DNA from: an uncultured Flavobacteriales bacterium
GTDB taxonomy: Bacteria; Bacteroidota; Bacteroidia; Flavobacteriales_G; Salibacteraceae
Assembly (NCBI GenBank): GCA_913020435.1
Contig: CAJVZZ010000014.1
Coordinates: 1 to 64,000 of the forward strand
DNA: 64,000 nt
Reading direction: 5' to 3'
Shown here: positions 1-8,496 of the stretch, piece by piece
Position numbering within the stretch: position 1 is the stretch's first letter
Layout: the number at the start of each line of letters is the position of its first letter
The notes under the pieces: model-generated
The model's input: the letters and a program-made list of their open reading frames with translations, nothing else
Database searches by the model: none
What the model was told of the DNA's origin: nothing
Translations under genes and position numbers: made by a program

Positions 1-296
1 CACAAGGAACCTGTTTTTGCAATATTTAGCTTAAAGTTATTACCCGTGAAAATTGCTGTAGAATCAATTGAATAACACAAACTATCGGTTTTCCATGGTC
101 TATAAGAAATCCCAGTTCTATGACTCAAAGGATATAAGATCCTAGGTGGCAAGCTACAATACCTATGTGCACATCGGTCGGTAAAGTTCATCCAGAAATA
201 TCTATTCCAACGAGTTGCTCCAGACCCTTTGAGCCCTGCACAACCGATATTTGTAGCCTTAGCGTTTGTCGAATCAACATAAGTCGCTGTATCTGA
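1..296 (-). other. Open frame running off the left edge, no start codon (gene remnant or partial gene)
   Basis: On the minus strand a frame of about 98 codons stays open from 296 to the window edge. It is preceded by TGA TAA in the same frame and has no plausible start near its beginning; the first ATG in frame lies near 187. The peptide is rich in Cys, Trp and Tyr, and I do not recognise it. It lies directly downstream of rsmI on the same strand. It could be the surviving part of a gene that lost its 5' end, or chance. Sequence to the left of the window would decide. Confidence 0.3.
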
Positions 297-321
297 TTAT
301 CAATTATTGTAAAACAGTATT

Positions 322-987
322 TCAGCTACGACCAGCTACTATCAATACTATTTCGCCTTTTGGAGGGTGTTCTTCATAATGTTTGAGCACTTCAGAGCAT
401 TTTCCTCTTCTATTCTCTTCATAAATCTTTGTCAATTCTCTTGACACGCAAACTTCTCTATCCTCTTCAAAAAACTCAATTAACTGACCCAATGTTTTTA
501 CCAATCGATGCGGCGATTCATATAAAATGATGGTTCGTTCTTCCTGGGCCAAGATTTTAAATTTAGTTTGACGACCTTTTTTATGCGGCAAAAAACCTTC
601 GAATACAAAGCGATCGCAAGGCAATCCGCTATTTACCAAAGCAGGCACAAAGGCAGTTGCTCCTGGTAATGTTTCAACTTTTATATCGTTTAAAAGACAT
701 TCGCGTACCAACAAAAAACCTGGATCTGAAATACCTGGAGTTCCGGCGTCACTAACCATAGCGAGTGTTTCCCCGTTTTTCAATCGCTCAATTACTCGAG
801 CAAGAGCCTTATGCTCATTGTGCTGATGAAAAGCTGCAACTGGTTTAGAAATCTCATAATGCTTGAGCAATTTAGCAGTTTGTCTTGTATCTTCAGCTAA
901 AATTCCATCAACCTCATTCAACAAACGAATCGCTCGGTAAGTGATGTCTTCTAAATTTCCTATCGGTGTGGGTACCAGTATTAGCAT
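322..987 (-). CDS. rsmI: 16S rRNA (cytidine-1402-2'-O)-methyltransferase RsmI
   Basis: Uses S-adenosylmethionine to methylate the ribose 2'-OH of C1402 in the decoding centre of the small ribosomal subunit. The 221-residue product starts with the family signature TPIGNLEDIT (residues 7-16), followed by AEDTRQTAKLL (31-41) and the substrate-pocket motif SDAGTPGISDPG (79-90). It is a tetrapyrrole-methylase fold protein. It lacks the C-terminal extension of the E. coli enzyme and is near the short length usual in Bacteroidota. The ATG start sits 17 bases after a good -7 box. It is probably transcribed alone, because the neighbours upstream and downstream are separated by gaps. Identification is secure. 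Confidence 0.97.
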   Translation of the reverse strand: MLILVPTPIGNLEDITYRAIRLLNEVDGILAEDTRQTAKLLKHYEISKPVAAFHQHNEHKALARVIERLKNGETLAMVSDAGTPGISDPGFLLVRECLLNDIKVETLPGATAFVPALVNSGLPCDRFVFEGFLPHKKGRQTKFKILAQEERTIILYESPHRLVKTLGQLIEFFEEDREVCVSRELTKIYEENRRGKCSEVLKHYEEHPPKGEIVLIVAGRS

Positions 988-1004
988 AAAATTCTAGTTT
1001 CCTG

Positions 1005-1012
1005 CAAATTTA
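1005..1012 (-). promoter_or_regulatory. Candidate -7 box for rsmI
   Basis: On the minus strand the bases read TAAATTTG, an exact match to the Bacteroidota -7 consensus TAnnTTTG, 17 bases before the rsmI ATG. No clear TTTG is present at the -33 spacing. Confidence 0.5.
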
Positions 1013-1140
1013 GATATTGCAATGCAGCTCTAATCTTGTTCTAAACTAAATTTTTATCAAACGAATTGAAATTTGTAAATCGGAATTATGGGTTTGCAGA
1101 TGGAGGTAACCCTAAATTGGAGTAGACTATTAGTAAAAGA

Positions 1141-1758
1141 TTAGCTGTATCTTCTTTTAATAATGGTAATGAATTCCTCGGCAATTTCATTATCCTCTTT
1201 CCAGCCAAATTGTGGAATAAACTTAGCGATAAGAAGTCGCTTTGCATCGTCCAAGGACGAAAGATGATTGAATTCATTGATAGCACGAACAAATTCCTGT
1301 CCATCGCCACCAAATAATTCATTGGTAAAATAAAATCGTTCGTTTAGTCCAAAAGCAGCACGAAGGTCGACAATTGCGTTATTGGCTAACATTTCAGCTA
1401 CTTCGATTCCCGGAGTGTTTTTAGGCGGCACAAGTTGATCTTGATTTTCTTTCACTGGCTCAGGGTCTCTGTCTATTGAAGATTCTTCTTCTATTCCAGT
1501 ATTTTCTAGTGATTCTCTTTCTGGCTGTTCTTCTATTACCTTTTCCTCAACTTCAGGTTCGGTTAGTGTATCAGCGCTTTCTTGCTCAATATTTTGTAAA
1601 ACTTGGAATGCTGCGACAGCCTTTAGCAGTTCTGTGCTGATTCTTAGGTAAGCTTGCAAATCATCAATCTCACTTTTCAGCTCAACGCTTGGCAATGCCA
1701 ATAGCTCCTTTTTCAAGGATTGAATTTGCTGCTTAAGTTCTTCGATTTTGTGTTGCAT
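1141..1758 (-). CDS. Conserved hypothetical protein with N-terminal coiled coil
   Basis: A 205-residue soluble protein with no signal peptide. Residues 1-35 form a heptad-rich coiled coil. An acidic low-complexity linker (roughly 60-105, many Glu and Pro) follows. A compact C-terminal domain (about 118-205) contains LRAAFGLNERFYFTNELF and ends in a basic tail. I recall that C-terminal pattern, with conserved FxFxNELF-like residues, from unnamed Bacteroidota proteins, but I know no function. It is transcribed divergently from tdk across a 114-base gap with candidate promoters on both sides. Coding potential is strong; function unknown. Confidence 0.8.
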   Translation of the reverse strand: MQHKIEELKQQIQSLKKELLALPSVELKSEIDDLQAYLRISTELLKAVAAFQVLQNIEQESADTLTEPEVEEKVIEEQPERESLENTGIEEESSIDRDPEPVKENQDQLVPPKNTPGIEVAEMLANNAIVDLRAAFGLNERFYFTNELFGGDGQEFVRAINEFNHLSSLDDAKRLLIAKFIPQFGWKEDNEIAEEFITIIKRRYS

Positions 1759-1781
1759 AGTTTGTTTAACGCTACAGACAA

Positions 1782-1789
1782 CAAATTTA
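1782..1789 (-). promoter_or_regulatory. Candidate -7 box for the 1141-1758 gene
   Basis: Minus strand reads TAAATTTG, matching TAnnTTTG, 23 bases before the ATG at 1758. No matching -33 TTTG was found. Confidence 0.45.
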
Positions 1790-1854
1790 TTTTAATTATC
1801 ATGATAGTTATAGCTTTATCGTATCAAAAAAGACAAGGAATTTTCTTAGTTGAT

Positions 1855-1862
1855 TAGCTTTG
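1855..1862 (+). promoter_or_regulatory. Candidate -7 box for tdk-alr
   Basis: TAGCTTTG matches TAnnTTTG and lies 10 bases before the tdk ATG, implying a very short leader. The -33 position shows no TTTG. Confidence 0.45.
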
Positions 1863-1872
1863 TCGCAACACT

Positions 1873-2475
1873 ATGTTTTTAGAAAATAAAATAGAAAAAG
1901 AACGCCGGGCAGGTTGGATAGAGGTCATCTCCGGTTCTATGTTCTCAGGAAAAACCGAAGAACTCATCCGAAGAATGAGAAGGGCACAATTCGCAAAGCA
2001 GCGTGTTGAAATCTTTAAACCTCAAATCGATACACGTTATTCTGAAGAGGACGTAGTCTCTCATGATGATAATGCTATCCACTGTACTCCTGTGCCGAGC
2101 TCAAATAATATTCTTTTGCTCGCAGATAATGTCGAAGTTGTTGGAATTGATGAAGCTCAATTCTTCGATGATAACCTTCCAAATGTTTGCAATCAATTAG
2201 CAAATTCTGGAATACGAGTAATTGTTGCGGGCTTAGATATGGATTTTAAGGGTCAGCCTTTCGGGCCTATGCCGCATCTTATGGCAATTGCAGAATACGT
2301 TACCAAGGTGCATGCGATTTGTGTGAAAACTGGAAACTTAGCAAACTATTCTCATAGACTCACCAATAATGATGGATTGGTAGAGTTGGGTGCCATTGAA
2401 AACTATCAGCCTCTCTCTCGCGAGGCATATTTTGCAGCTTTAGAAGAAGATAAAAGGGCTAAAGATCAAAAATAA
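1873..2475 (+). CDS. tdk: Thymidine kinase, type II
   Basis: Phosphorylates thymidine to dTMP with ATP in the salvage pathway. The P-loop GSMFSGKT is at residues 21-28 and the Walker B/lasso region DEAQFF at 93-98. Length (200 residues) fits the type II family. Of the usual four zinc-binding cysteines only Cys150 ([10 protein letters not shown]) is evident; the C-terminal pair is replaced by the [10 protein letters not shown] stretch, a form I recall from other Bacteroidota. The next gene, alr, begins at the base right after the stop codon, so the two are certainly co-transcribed. Confidence 0.96.
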   Translation: MFLENKIEKERRAGWIEVISGSMFSGKTEELIRRMRRAQFAKQRVEIFKPQIDTRYSEEDVVSHDDNAIHCTPVPSSNNILLLADNVEVVGIDEAQFFDDNLPNVCNQLANSGIRVIVAGLDMDFKGQPFGPMPHLMAIAEYVTKVHAICVKTGNLANYSHRLTNNDGLVELGAIENYQPLSREAYFAALEEDKRAKDQK

Positions 2476-3567
2476 ATGGCTGGATTTAGAGATTCGTTGC
2501 TTGAAATTAGTGAAAACGCTCTTTTACATAACTTGAATTATTTCAAGAATCTAATTAATCATTCAGCAAATCTAATTCTAGTTCTAAAAGCGAATTCATA
2601 TGGTGCTGGAGCAATAAATATTGCCCGACTTTTTGAAAATGAAATAAGAATTGAATATTATGCAGTTGCAAGTATCTCGGAAGGAATAGAACTAAGGCAA
2701 GCTGGTGTTAAGAAAAAAATAATAATTCTTAGTCCAAATGCAGATCGTTTTTCTGAACTGACAACGCACAAATTAGAGCCCGTTATTATCAATAACATAA
2801 ATCTAAAAAGGTTCATAACTCAATTAGGCACAAACAAAGATTATCCAGCACATCTAAATTTTGATACAGGAATGCATCGTGTGGGATTTAGAGAAAACGA
2901 AATAGAAGAAGTAAGTCGATTATTGAATGAAACTAATTGTATTAAAATAACGACTATATTTTCTCATTACAGCGGATCGGGTAGTCTTGTATTTGATGAA
3001 TTTACTGCAGAACAATCAGAAAAGTTCAATGCTATGTTTAATCAGTTAAGCTCATTTCTAACTTATCAACCAAAGACACATATGAACAACTCAAGCGGTC
3101 TCGAGCGCTTTAATAAAGACCAAAATACGCTTCACAGATTAGGCCTAGGTCTTTACGGACATTCAGTTGAAAATGAAGCTCTAAACAATGTCTTTGTATG
3201 GAAAACAAAAGTTGCCCACATTCAATGGGTTGAAAAAGGGGAAAGCGTTAGCTATAATCGAAGTTGGATTGCTCCAAAACGCAGTAAAATAGCTACTGTA
3301 TTTGTAGGTTATGCCGATGGACTTAACCGACGGTTGTCGAATGGTAAGTGGTCCTTAAGGATTGGAGATAATTTACTTCCAATAGTAGGAAGTATCTGTA
3401 TGGACTTGTCTATGGTTGACGCAACTAATATCGACCTGCAACCCGGCGACACACTTACCATCCTAAATTCAGTGAAGGACATTAAAGATATGGCAAAAGT
3501 GCTTGGAACTATAAGTTACGAAATACAAACTTCGATTTCATCTAGAATCGAGCGCTTATACGTATAG
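2476..3567 (+). CDS. alr: Alanine racemase
   Basis: A PLP enzyme that interconverts L- and D-alanine, supplying D-Ala for peptidoglycan. The PLP lysine is Lys38 in VLKANSYGAG, and the second catalytic residue is Tyr260 in SVSYNRSW. The active-site segment GSICMDLSMVD lies in the C-terminal beta domain. Its 363 residues are normal for a free-standing Alr; there is no N-terminal MurF fusion, which some Bacteroidota have. The ATG abuts the tdk stop with no gap, so translation is probably coupled. Confidence 0.95.
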   Translation: MAGFRDSLLEISENALLHNLNYFKNLINHSANLILVLKANSYGAGAINIARLFENEIRIEYYAVASISEGIELRQAGVKKKIIILSPNADRFSELTTHKLEPVIINNINLKRFITQLGTNKDYPAHLNFDTGMHRVGFRENEIEEVSRLLNETNCIKITTIFSHYSGSGSLVFDEFTAEQSEKFNAMFNQLSSFLTYQPKTHMNNSSGLERFNKDQNTLHRLGLGLYGHSVENEALNNVFVWKTKVAHIQWVEKGESVSYNRSWIAPKRSKIATVFVGYADGLNRRLSNGKWSLRIGDNLLPIVGSICMDLSMVDATNIDLQPGDTLTILNSVKDIKDMAKVLGTISYEIQTSISSRIERLYV

Positions 3568-3568
3568 C

Positions 3569-4330
3569 CTAGCTTTTACTACCTTCATTTTGAAACTGTT
3601 CATTTAGTTTTTCTTGCTGCTGTTTTGTCAAGACCAGACTCAGACTTTCAATTATCTCTCGCGCAAGCTCTTGTTTGTGCATCCCAACCAATTCTATAGA
3701 AGATGCTCGAGTTAAAAAATAAATGATTTCTTTTTCTTTTTCTAAAAGGTCGCCCCCTTTATCGCTAGGTTCATTGGCTAAATTTTCCAGACCCGCCTCT
3801 ATATTTGCTTTTCCTTCTCTTGTATTTCTCCTAGTAAGCTGTGCCAATCCTAAAATCAGCTGATTTCGAGGATCATCAGGAGCTAATTTGTAAACTTTTT
3901 TAGAGTAATAAGCTGCCTTCCTATACTTACTTTCATGGTAATAATACTCAGCCTCATCAAGGCCAATAAATCTTAGATTTTCAATATCTGGGGAATAGTA
4001 AAGGTCATAATCTCCAGGGTTCTCAGTCTTGTTTTTGTACTTAACGTACTTAGTGCCATACTTTAAAGCATCTTTAAGTAAACGCGGATTATTTTCAGTA
4101 AAATGTCTATCATTAAGTAATTTAACTGAAGATCTCATGGCAAACACATATACTTCTGGGCTAGTTCTGTACTTGTCTTTTTCCATTCGTTTTAGTGACT
4201 GGAAGTAACACTCTTCGTGTTTATCCATTATATATAAATCGAACAGTTTCTGAAAGTCGGAATTAACAACTTGAGCATCTAAGTTGAATAATGTAATTAA
4301 TAATAGAGTAATTGATGAAAAAAATTTCAC
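3569..4330 (-). CDS. Exported protein with TPR-like helices, function unknown
   Basis: A 253-residue protein starting at GTG (4330). A signal peptide covers residues 1-19 (KFFSSITLLLITLFNLDAQ). Helical pairs follow, including a segment near 128-165 (AEYYYHESKYRKAAYYSKK, then LAPDDPRNQLILG) that has the A/Y/A spacing and the DP turn of tetratricopeptide repeats. The C-terminal third is charged and rich in Glu and Gln. It is convergent with alr, with only one base between the two stop codons. I do not recognise a named family; a periplasmic scaffold is only a guess. Confidence 0.75.
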   Translation of the reverse strand: MKFFSSITLLLITLFNLDAQVVNSDFQKLFDLYIMDKHEECYFQSLKRMEKDKYRTSPEVYVFAMRSSVKLLNDRHFTENNPRLLKDALKYGTKYVKYKNKTENPGDYDLYYSPDIENLRFIGLDEAEYYYHESKYRKAAYYSKKVYKLAPDDPRNQLILGLAQLTRRNTREGKANIEAGLENLANEPSDKGGDLLEKEKEIIYFLTRASSIELVGMHKQELAREIIESLSLVLTKQQQEKLNEQFQNEGSKS

Positions 4331-4600
4331 AGGAAATAGATTTTAAAAAATTGAGAAATGAGAAAATTGATCTAGGAATAGATCAAATGTCAAGTGACGC
4401 TATGAAAGTTCATGAAATAGATATCGGCGGATTGCCGTTGCAAGAGACTTAACTTTATGTTTCTTCTGTTGATTATATCCATTCTTTCAAAGGTATAAAA
4501 TTAAATAGATTAAGAAAAATGAGGTGTAACGGAATGGATCTGCAAATTCACAAGTTTGGCACAGTATTAGTTTAAATGTACTCGAACTAAAATTACAGTT

Positions 4601-5437
4601 ATGAAAACACTTAAAAAAACATTAATAGGATTAGCAGTATTGGCGCTTTTTTCTTTTGATAAGAAAATAGTGTTAGAAGAAAAACCTGAAAGCTTTAAGC
4701 ATCAAAAACTGTCTAAAGTGAAACCGTTTCAAGAAGGAGAGAAGCTATCTTACCGTGCACACTATGGCTGGTTAGACGCAGGTACTGCTGACCTAACTAT
4801 TATCAAGCAAGATACTGCCATAGACGGAAATCCAGTTTTTCACGCTTTAGGTGAGGGGAAAACATTAAGCGTTTTTGAATGGTTTTATAAAGTCAGAGAC
4901 GTTTACGAAACTTACATGGACGAAAGTACTTTAGCACCACGAAAATTTAAAAGAAGAGTTAACGAAGGAGGATATATAATTAATAGAGATTATCATTTTG
5001 TTCCAGAACAAGCTCAAGTAAACACTGCTGCTAAAGGAACTATAAAAACTCCCGTTGATGTTCAAGATATGCTGAGTAGCTTTTACTACCTAAGAGCGTT
5101 AGATTTTAGCAACGCCAAACAAGGTCAAATCTTTAGAATTAATGCTTTTATGGATTACGAAATGTGGCCTTTTTATGTGAAATATAGAGGAATTGAAGAG
5201 GTGAATGTTTCTATAGGAACATTCAAATGTCACAAATTCGTGCCAGTAGTTCAAGAAGGCAGAATATTCAAAAGCGAAGAAGACATGAGTGTTTGGGTAA
5301 CTGCAGATGCAAACAAAATTCCAATTCTAATAGAAAGTAAAATTTTGGTAGGAAGCGTAAAGCTGGAAATCAGTGGATATGGTAATTTGATTGATCCGAT
5401 TGCAAAAATAGATAAGAAAAACCGTGGATGGTTTTAA
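4601..5437 (+). CDS. DUF3108 domain-containing exported protein
   Basis: A 278-residue protein with an N-terminal hydrophobic segment (residues 8-19) that looks like a signal peptide. The body begins with FQEGEKLSYRAHYGWLDAG, the usual opening of DUF3108, a periplasmic beta-rich family common in Bacteroidota and Proteobacteria. DUF3108 members are thought to fold as open beta barrels and bind envelope ligands, but no reaction is established. The gene stands alone, with a divergent neighbour upstream and a strong intrinsic terminator 20 bases after its stop. A second protein of similar appearance is encoded at 5856-6485, in the opposite direction. Confidence 0.85.
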   Translation: MKTLKKTLIGLAVLALFSFDKKIVLEEKPESFKHQKLSKVKPFQEGEKLSYRAHYGWLDAGTADLTIIKQDTAIDGNPVFHALGEGKTLSVFEWFYKVRDVYETYMDESTLAPRKFKRRVNEGGYIINRDYHFVPEQAQVNTAAKGTIKTPVDVQDMLSSFYYLRALDFSNAKQGQIFRINAFMDYEMWPFYVKYRGIEEVNVSIGTFKCHKFVPVVQEGRIFKSEEDMSVWVTADANKIPILIESKILVGSVKLEISGYGNLIDPIAKIDKKNRGWF

Positions 5438-5455
5438 TCTTCGACCAACACTTTT

Positions 5456-5492
5456 AAAAAAAAGGCGAGTAAAAATACTCGTCTTTTTTTAT
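5456..5492 (+). terminator. Intrinsic terminator of the DUF3108 gene
   Basis: A hairpin with stem CGAGTA/TACTCG and an AAAA loop, extended by A-T pairs, is followed by a run of seven T. It lies about 20 bases after the stop codon at 5437. Confidence 0.85.
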
Positions 5493-5855
5493 TTCCTTTT
5501 TTGAATACAAATCAATGAATAAAACAATTCACGAGAAACACATCCGAAGACTGATTTTGCGTTTAACGCGTCTATTCAGATTTCTTAGGTTACCTATCAT
5601 AGGCATAAGCCTCAACTTCTTGTACAATTTAATTACGAGCAGTATGAGGGGTTTTTGCAAAAAGCCAAGCTTATAATTCTATTAATCACTCTAAATCTTG
5701 CCAGCTTTTTCACTCAGTTTCCGTTATTCCTATGTTGGGTTCAATTTCAATAAGCGCTTTTCCTCTGGCCATTTCTAACGGCAGATTAAAACGTTTTAGG
5801 CAGGCTTGTTCATTTCAGACATAGAATTTCCTGATAGTTTCTTAGAAATGTATTT
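5493..5855. other. Intergenic stretch without a supported gene
   Basis: About 360 bases between two convergent genes. Short frames exist: a 53-codon ATG frame on the plus strand from 5515, basic then hydrophobic, and a 34-codon startless frame on the minus strand around 5700-5810. Neither resembles a known family. The mix of short, coding-like pieces in different frames suggests old, decayed sequence rather than a functional gene. Confidence 0.4.
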
Positions 5856-6485
5856 CTAATCGCTGACTCTAGTATGTCCAAAAGTCAATATTGGATTATC
5901 AATTTCGGTTGATTCAACAAGCCCCTTTTTATAGTTGTAAGTAGTCTTTCTTCCTGTTTTTTTATTAATTATATCATAAGAACTCTTGTCTGATTTCTCC
6001 ATTTTATTAAAAAATCCAAATAATTCAGCGTAGTTGTGTGAATACTTAATTGGATCTTCCGGTTCAACAAAAAACAACATGGATGAGGTAACAAAAATGG
6101 CAGGAGTATTCAATAATTCATCTCTAACTTTCTTCTCCTCATCAACACGATGAATCCTGTAATTGGATCCCGTGTATTGAGTATGATTAGATTCTCGCAA
6201 TTCTGCATTCACGAATACATCAACGTGGCACACCATTAATGTATCTCGATAAAATGTGGACTTACTAGTAAACTGAACTCGATACTTACTGAATAAGTAT
6301 GAAATTGAAACATCGCTTGTTGCATCGTAAAACGTTGAATCGCCTTTAACTTCTTTGGAAACTTTGTACATTCCAATATCAAAGAAAGCTGCACCAATTG
6401 TAAACTTTAATGTAGTAATTTGAGCCTGACTCGAGCAAGCGTAAAGCATGTATAAAACAAAAGAAAAAATGAGCCGTTTTTGCAT
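5856..6485 (-). CDS. Exported DUF6134/DUF3108-like protein
   Basis: I take the start at 6485 (MQKRLIFSFVLYMLYACSSQ), because it gives a proper signal peptide; the longer frame to 6533 would place 16 residues in front of it. The mature part (about 190 residues) is beta-rich and starts with ITTLKFTIGAAFFDIG. It ends with a KTGRKTTYNYKKGLVES segment typical of the DUF6134 family as I remember it. No catalytic residues are evident. The signal peptide ends in Cys-Ser-Ser-Gln-Ala-Gln, so processing at AQA/Q or as a lipoprotein are both possible. Function unknown. Confidence 0.8.
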   Translation of the reverse strand: MQKRLIFSFVLYMLYACSSQAQITTLKFTIGAAFFDIGMYKVSKEVKGDSTFYDATSDVSISYLFSKYRVQFTSKSTFYRDTLMVCHVDVFVNAELRESNHTQYTGSNYRIHRVDEEKKVRDELLNTPAIFVTSSMLFFVEPEDPIKYSHNYAELFGFFNKMEKSDKSSYDIINKKTGRKTTYNYKKGLVESTEIDNPILTFGHTRVSD

Positions 6486-6566
6486 AAAATAAAAATAAAC
6501 AGATTTCTGTTTACAACAAGCCAAACAAACCAAAATTACTTAGTCTTTAAACAACATTTTTGATAT

Positions 6567-7832
6567 GTGCTAAGATCCCTAAAAATTTTCCTTTTTGCAA
6601 GTCTACTTTCACTACTTGGGACATCTTGCGGTGGTGATGAAAACTTAGCAGATATTTCTATGCCTAATGATTCTATCCCAGAGGTCAAGGTGAATATGGC
6701 CTATGGATTAAATCTTGATTCTTTTATCGTAAAAGAAGGGAAAATCAAGAAAAATCAAATGCTTTCTCACATCCTTCTTATTAATCATATTCCTTGGCCT
6801 GAAATTGATCGTTTGGTCAAAAAATCTAAGGATATTTATGATGTTCGCAAATTGAGAAGTGGTAAAAACTATACAGTCCTTTGTAAAAAAGACAGTACCG
6901 AGAAAGCTGAATATTTTATTTATGAAGCTAATGCAATTGACTATGTGGTCTTTGATTTAAGAGACTCTATGCATGTAACGATCGAGCAAAAGGACGTTAT
7001 TGAAACTCGTCGAGAAGTAGCTGGAGTTATTACTTCCTCATTGTACCAAACTCTTATTGATATTGACTGCAGCGCCGGATTAGCAATGGAAATGAGTGAG
7101 ATTTATGCTTGGAGTATCGACTTTTATAGAATTCAAAAAGGGGACCGTTTCAAGGTGATTTTTACTGAAAAATGGGTGGAAGATACTCGTGTTGGAATTG
7201 GTGCTATTGAAGCTTGTTTTTTTGAACATCACAAAGAAAATTTTTATGCTTTTCCATTTGAACAGGATCAAGTTATTGACTTTTTCGACGAGAATGCAAA
7301 AAGTCTAAGAAAAGCATTTTTAAAATCTCCATTAAAGTTTGGGCGTATCAGTTCTAGCTTTACCATGCGTCGCTATCACCCAGTACAAAAACGCTGGAAA
7401 GCCCACTTAGGAACTGACTATGCTGCTCCAACTGGTACTCCAATTTTAGCCGTTGGAGACGGAAAGGTAATCGAGGCACGCTATAAAAAGTTCAATGGAA
7501 ATTATGTGAAGATTAAACACAACGGAACCTACACCACTCAATATCTGCACATGTCAAAATTTGCCTCAGGAGTTCGGTCTGGTAAGTTTGTAAGGCAAGG
7601 AGACATTATTGGATATGTTGGGTCAACTGGCTTGGCGACAGGACCTCATGTCTGTTTTAGATTTTGGAAAAACGGTAAGCAAGTTAACCACCGAACTCAA
7701 AAATTACCTGCTTCTATTCCGGTAAAAAAAGAACTCCTCCCTCAATTCACCGCTAATATGGATACGCTGAAGTTTCAATTGGATGAAATTCTATTTGAAA
7801 TAAAGGCCGCCGCAAAACTGGCTCAAAAATAA
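6567..7832 (+). CDS. M23-family peptidoglycan metallopeptidase, lipoprotein
   Basis: A 421-residue protein starting at GTG. The lipobox LGTSC places the lipidated Cys at residue 21. A LysM/OapA-like region (about 45-200, with LRSGKNYTVL) precedes a LytM domain (about 255-385). Zinc ligands His280 and Asp284 (HLGTDYAA) are present. The usual HLHFE motif reads GPHVCFRF (His361, Cys363), so the second histidine is replaced by cysteine. I recall this variant from other Bacteroidota, and Cys could still bind zinc. Likely an outer-membrane DD-endopeptidase acting in cell-wall growth. Monocistronic. Confidence 0.9.
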   Translation: MLRSLKIFLFASLLSLLGTSCGGDENLADISMPNDSIPEVKVNMAYGLNLDSFIVKEGKIKKNQMLSHILLINHIPWPEIDRLVKKSKDIYDVRKLRSGKNYTVLCKKDSTEKAEYFIYEANAIDYVVFDLRDSMHVTIEQKDVIETRREVAGVITSSLYQTLIDIDCSAGLAMEMSEIYAWSIDFYRIQKGDRFKVIFTEKWVEDTRVGIGAIEACFFEHHKENFYAFPFEQDQVIDFFDENAKSLRKAFLKSPLKFGRISSSFTMRRYHPVQKRWKAHLGTDYAAPTGTPILAVGDGKVIEARYKKFNGNYVKIKHNGTYTTQYLHMSKFASGVRSGKFVRQGDIIGYVGSTGLATGPHVCFRFWKNGKQVNHRTQKLPASIPVKKELLPQFTANMDTLKFQLDEILFEIKAAAKLAQK

Positions 7833-7863
7833 TTTATCGTAGTACTATTTTAAGCTTTATCTG

Positions 7864-8493
7864 CTATTCTGAATTGAGATGATCGGTAAATAGAATACCG
7901 TTTAAGTGATCAATTTCATGCTGAAAAATCACCGATGTAAATCCCGAAACTTCCTCAATGTGCTTTTTTCCATTAATGTCTAAATATTCAAGAATAATAT
8001 TGATAGGCCTAAATACTTCAGCGCTATAATTTGGTATGGAAAGACAGGCCTCTTCCCCTGATTTCTGCTCTTCAGAGTAACTCCTAATAATCGGATTTAT
8101 GTAAATTTCATACGGTTCATTAGTCTTATCAAATCGTTGAACAAGAATTATTTGCCTTCTTAACCCTACTTGTGGAGCTGCAATTCCAACGCCCATATTT
8201 TTTGGGTCTCGAACAGTCCTGAGTAATCGTTTTGAAAAATAATTTACTTGACTTTTATTCTTTTCTAAATTTACCCTTTTAGCCTTTTTTCTAAGAAAAA
8301 CCGAGTCTTTCTTATTGTCAATTGTAAATATTCTAAAAGACTGATTTGGAAATTTTTCATCGATTAAAGCTAGCTCCTTGCGCTTAAATTTTTTAGCCTT
8401 TTGAGCAAATGAAAAGGTAAATGCACATACTCCAAAAAACACTAAAAAAAATCGGAGCACTTTGAAATAGGTATTAAACTTAAAACAGCCCAA
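7864..8493 (-). CDS. Peptide deformylase family protein with a signal peptide
   Basis: The C-terminal 120 residues carry all three deformylase motifs: GIAAPQVG (103-110), EEACLS (metal ligand Cys150) and QHEIDH (His192, Glu193, His196). Cytoplasmic Def begins about 40 residues before the first motif. Here there are about 100, starting with a clear export signal ending FAFS-AQ type at residue 31. The full frame starts at TTG (8493); GTG at 8460 gives a cleaner signal peptide (MLRFFLVFFGVCAF). Export of a deformylase is odd, since N-formyl groups are normally removed at the ribosome. It follows the coiled-coil gene by three bases, so they form an operon. Confidence 0.85.
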   Translation of the reverse strand: MGCFKFNTYFKVLRFFLVFFGVCAFTFSFAQKAKKFKRKELALIDEKFPNQSFRIFTIDNKKDSVFLRKKAKRVNLEKNKSQVNYFSKRLLRTVRDPKNMGVGIAAPQVGLRRQIILVQRFDKTNEPYEIYINPIIRSYSEEQKSGEEACLSIPNYSAEVFRPINIILEYLDINGKKHIEEVSGFTSVIFQHEIDHLNGILFTDHLNSE

Positions 8494-8496
8494 GAG

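Noticed and set aside
4315-4452. 45-codon plus-strand frame beginning MKKISQEID
   Set aside because: It overlaps the start of the divergent exported-protein gene, has no recognisable similarity and no clear promoter; it may be chance in AT-rich DNA.
4557-4571. Sigma-54-like promoter (TGGCAC then TTAGT) before the DUF3108 gene
   Set aside because: The -24 element is good, but the -12 GC pair that sigma-54 needs reads GT, and no enhancer-binding protein gene is nearby.
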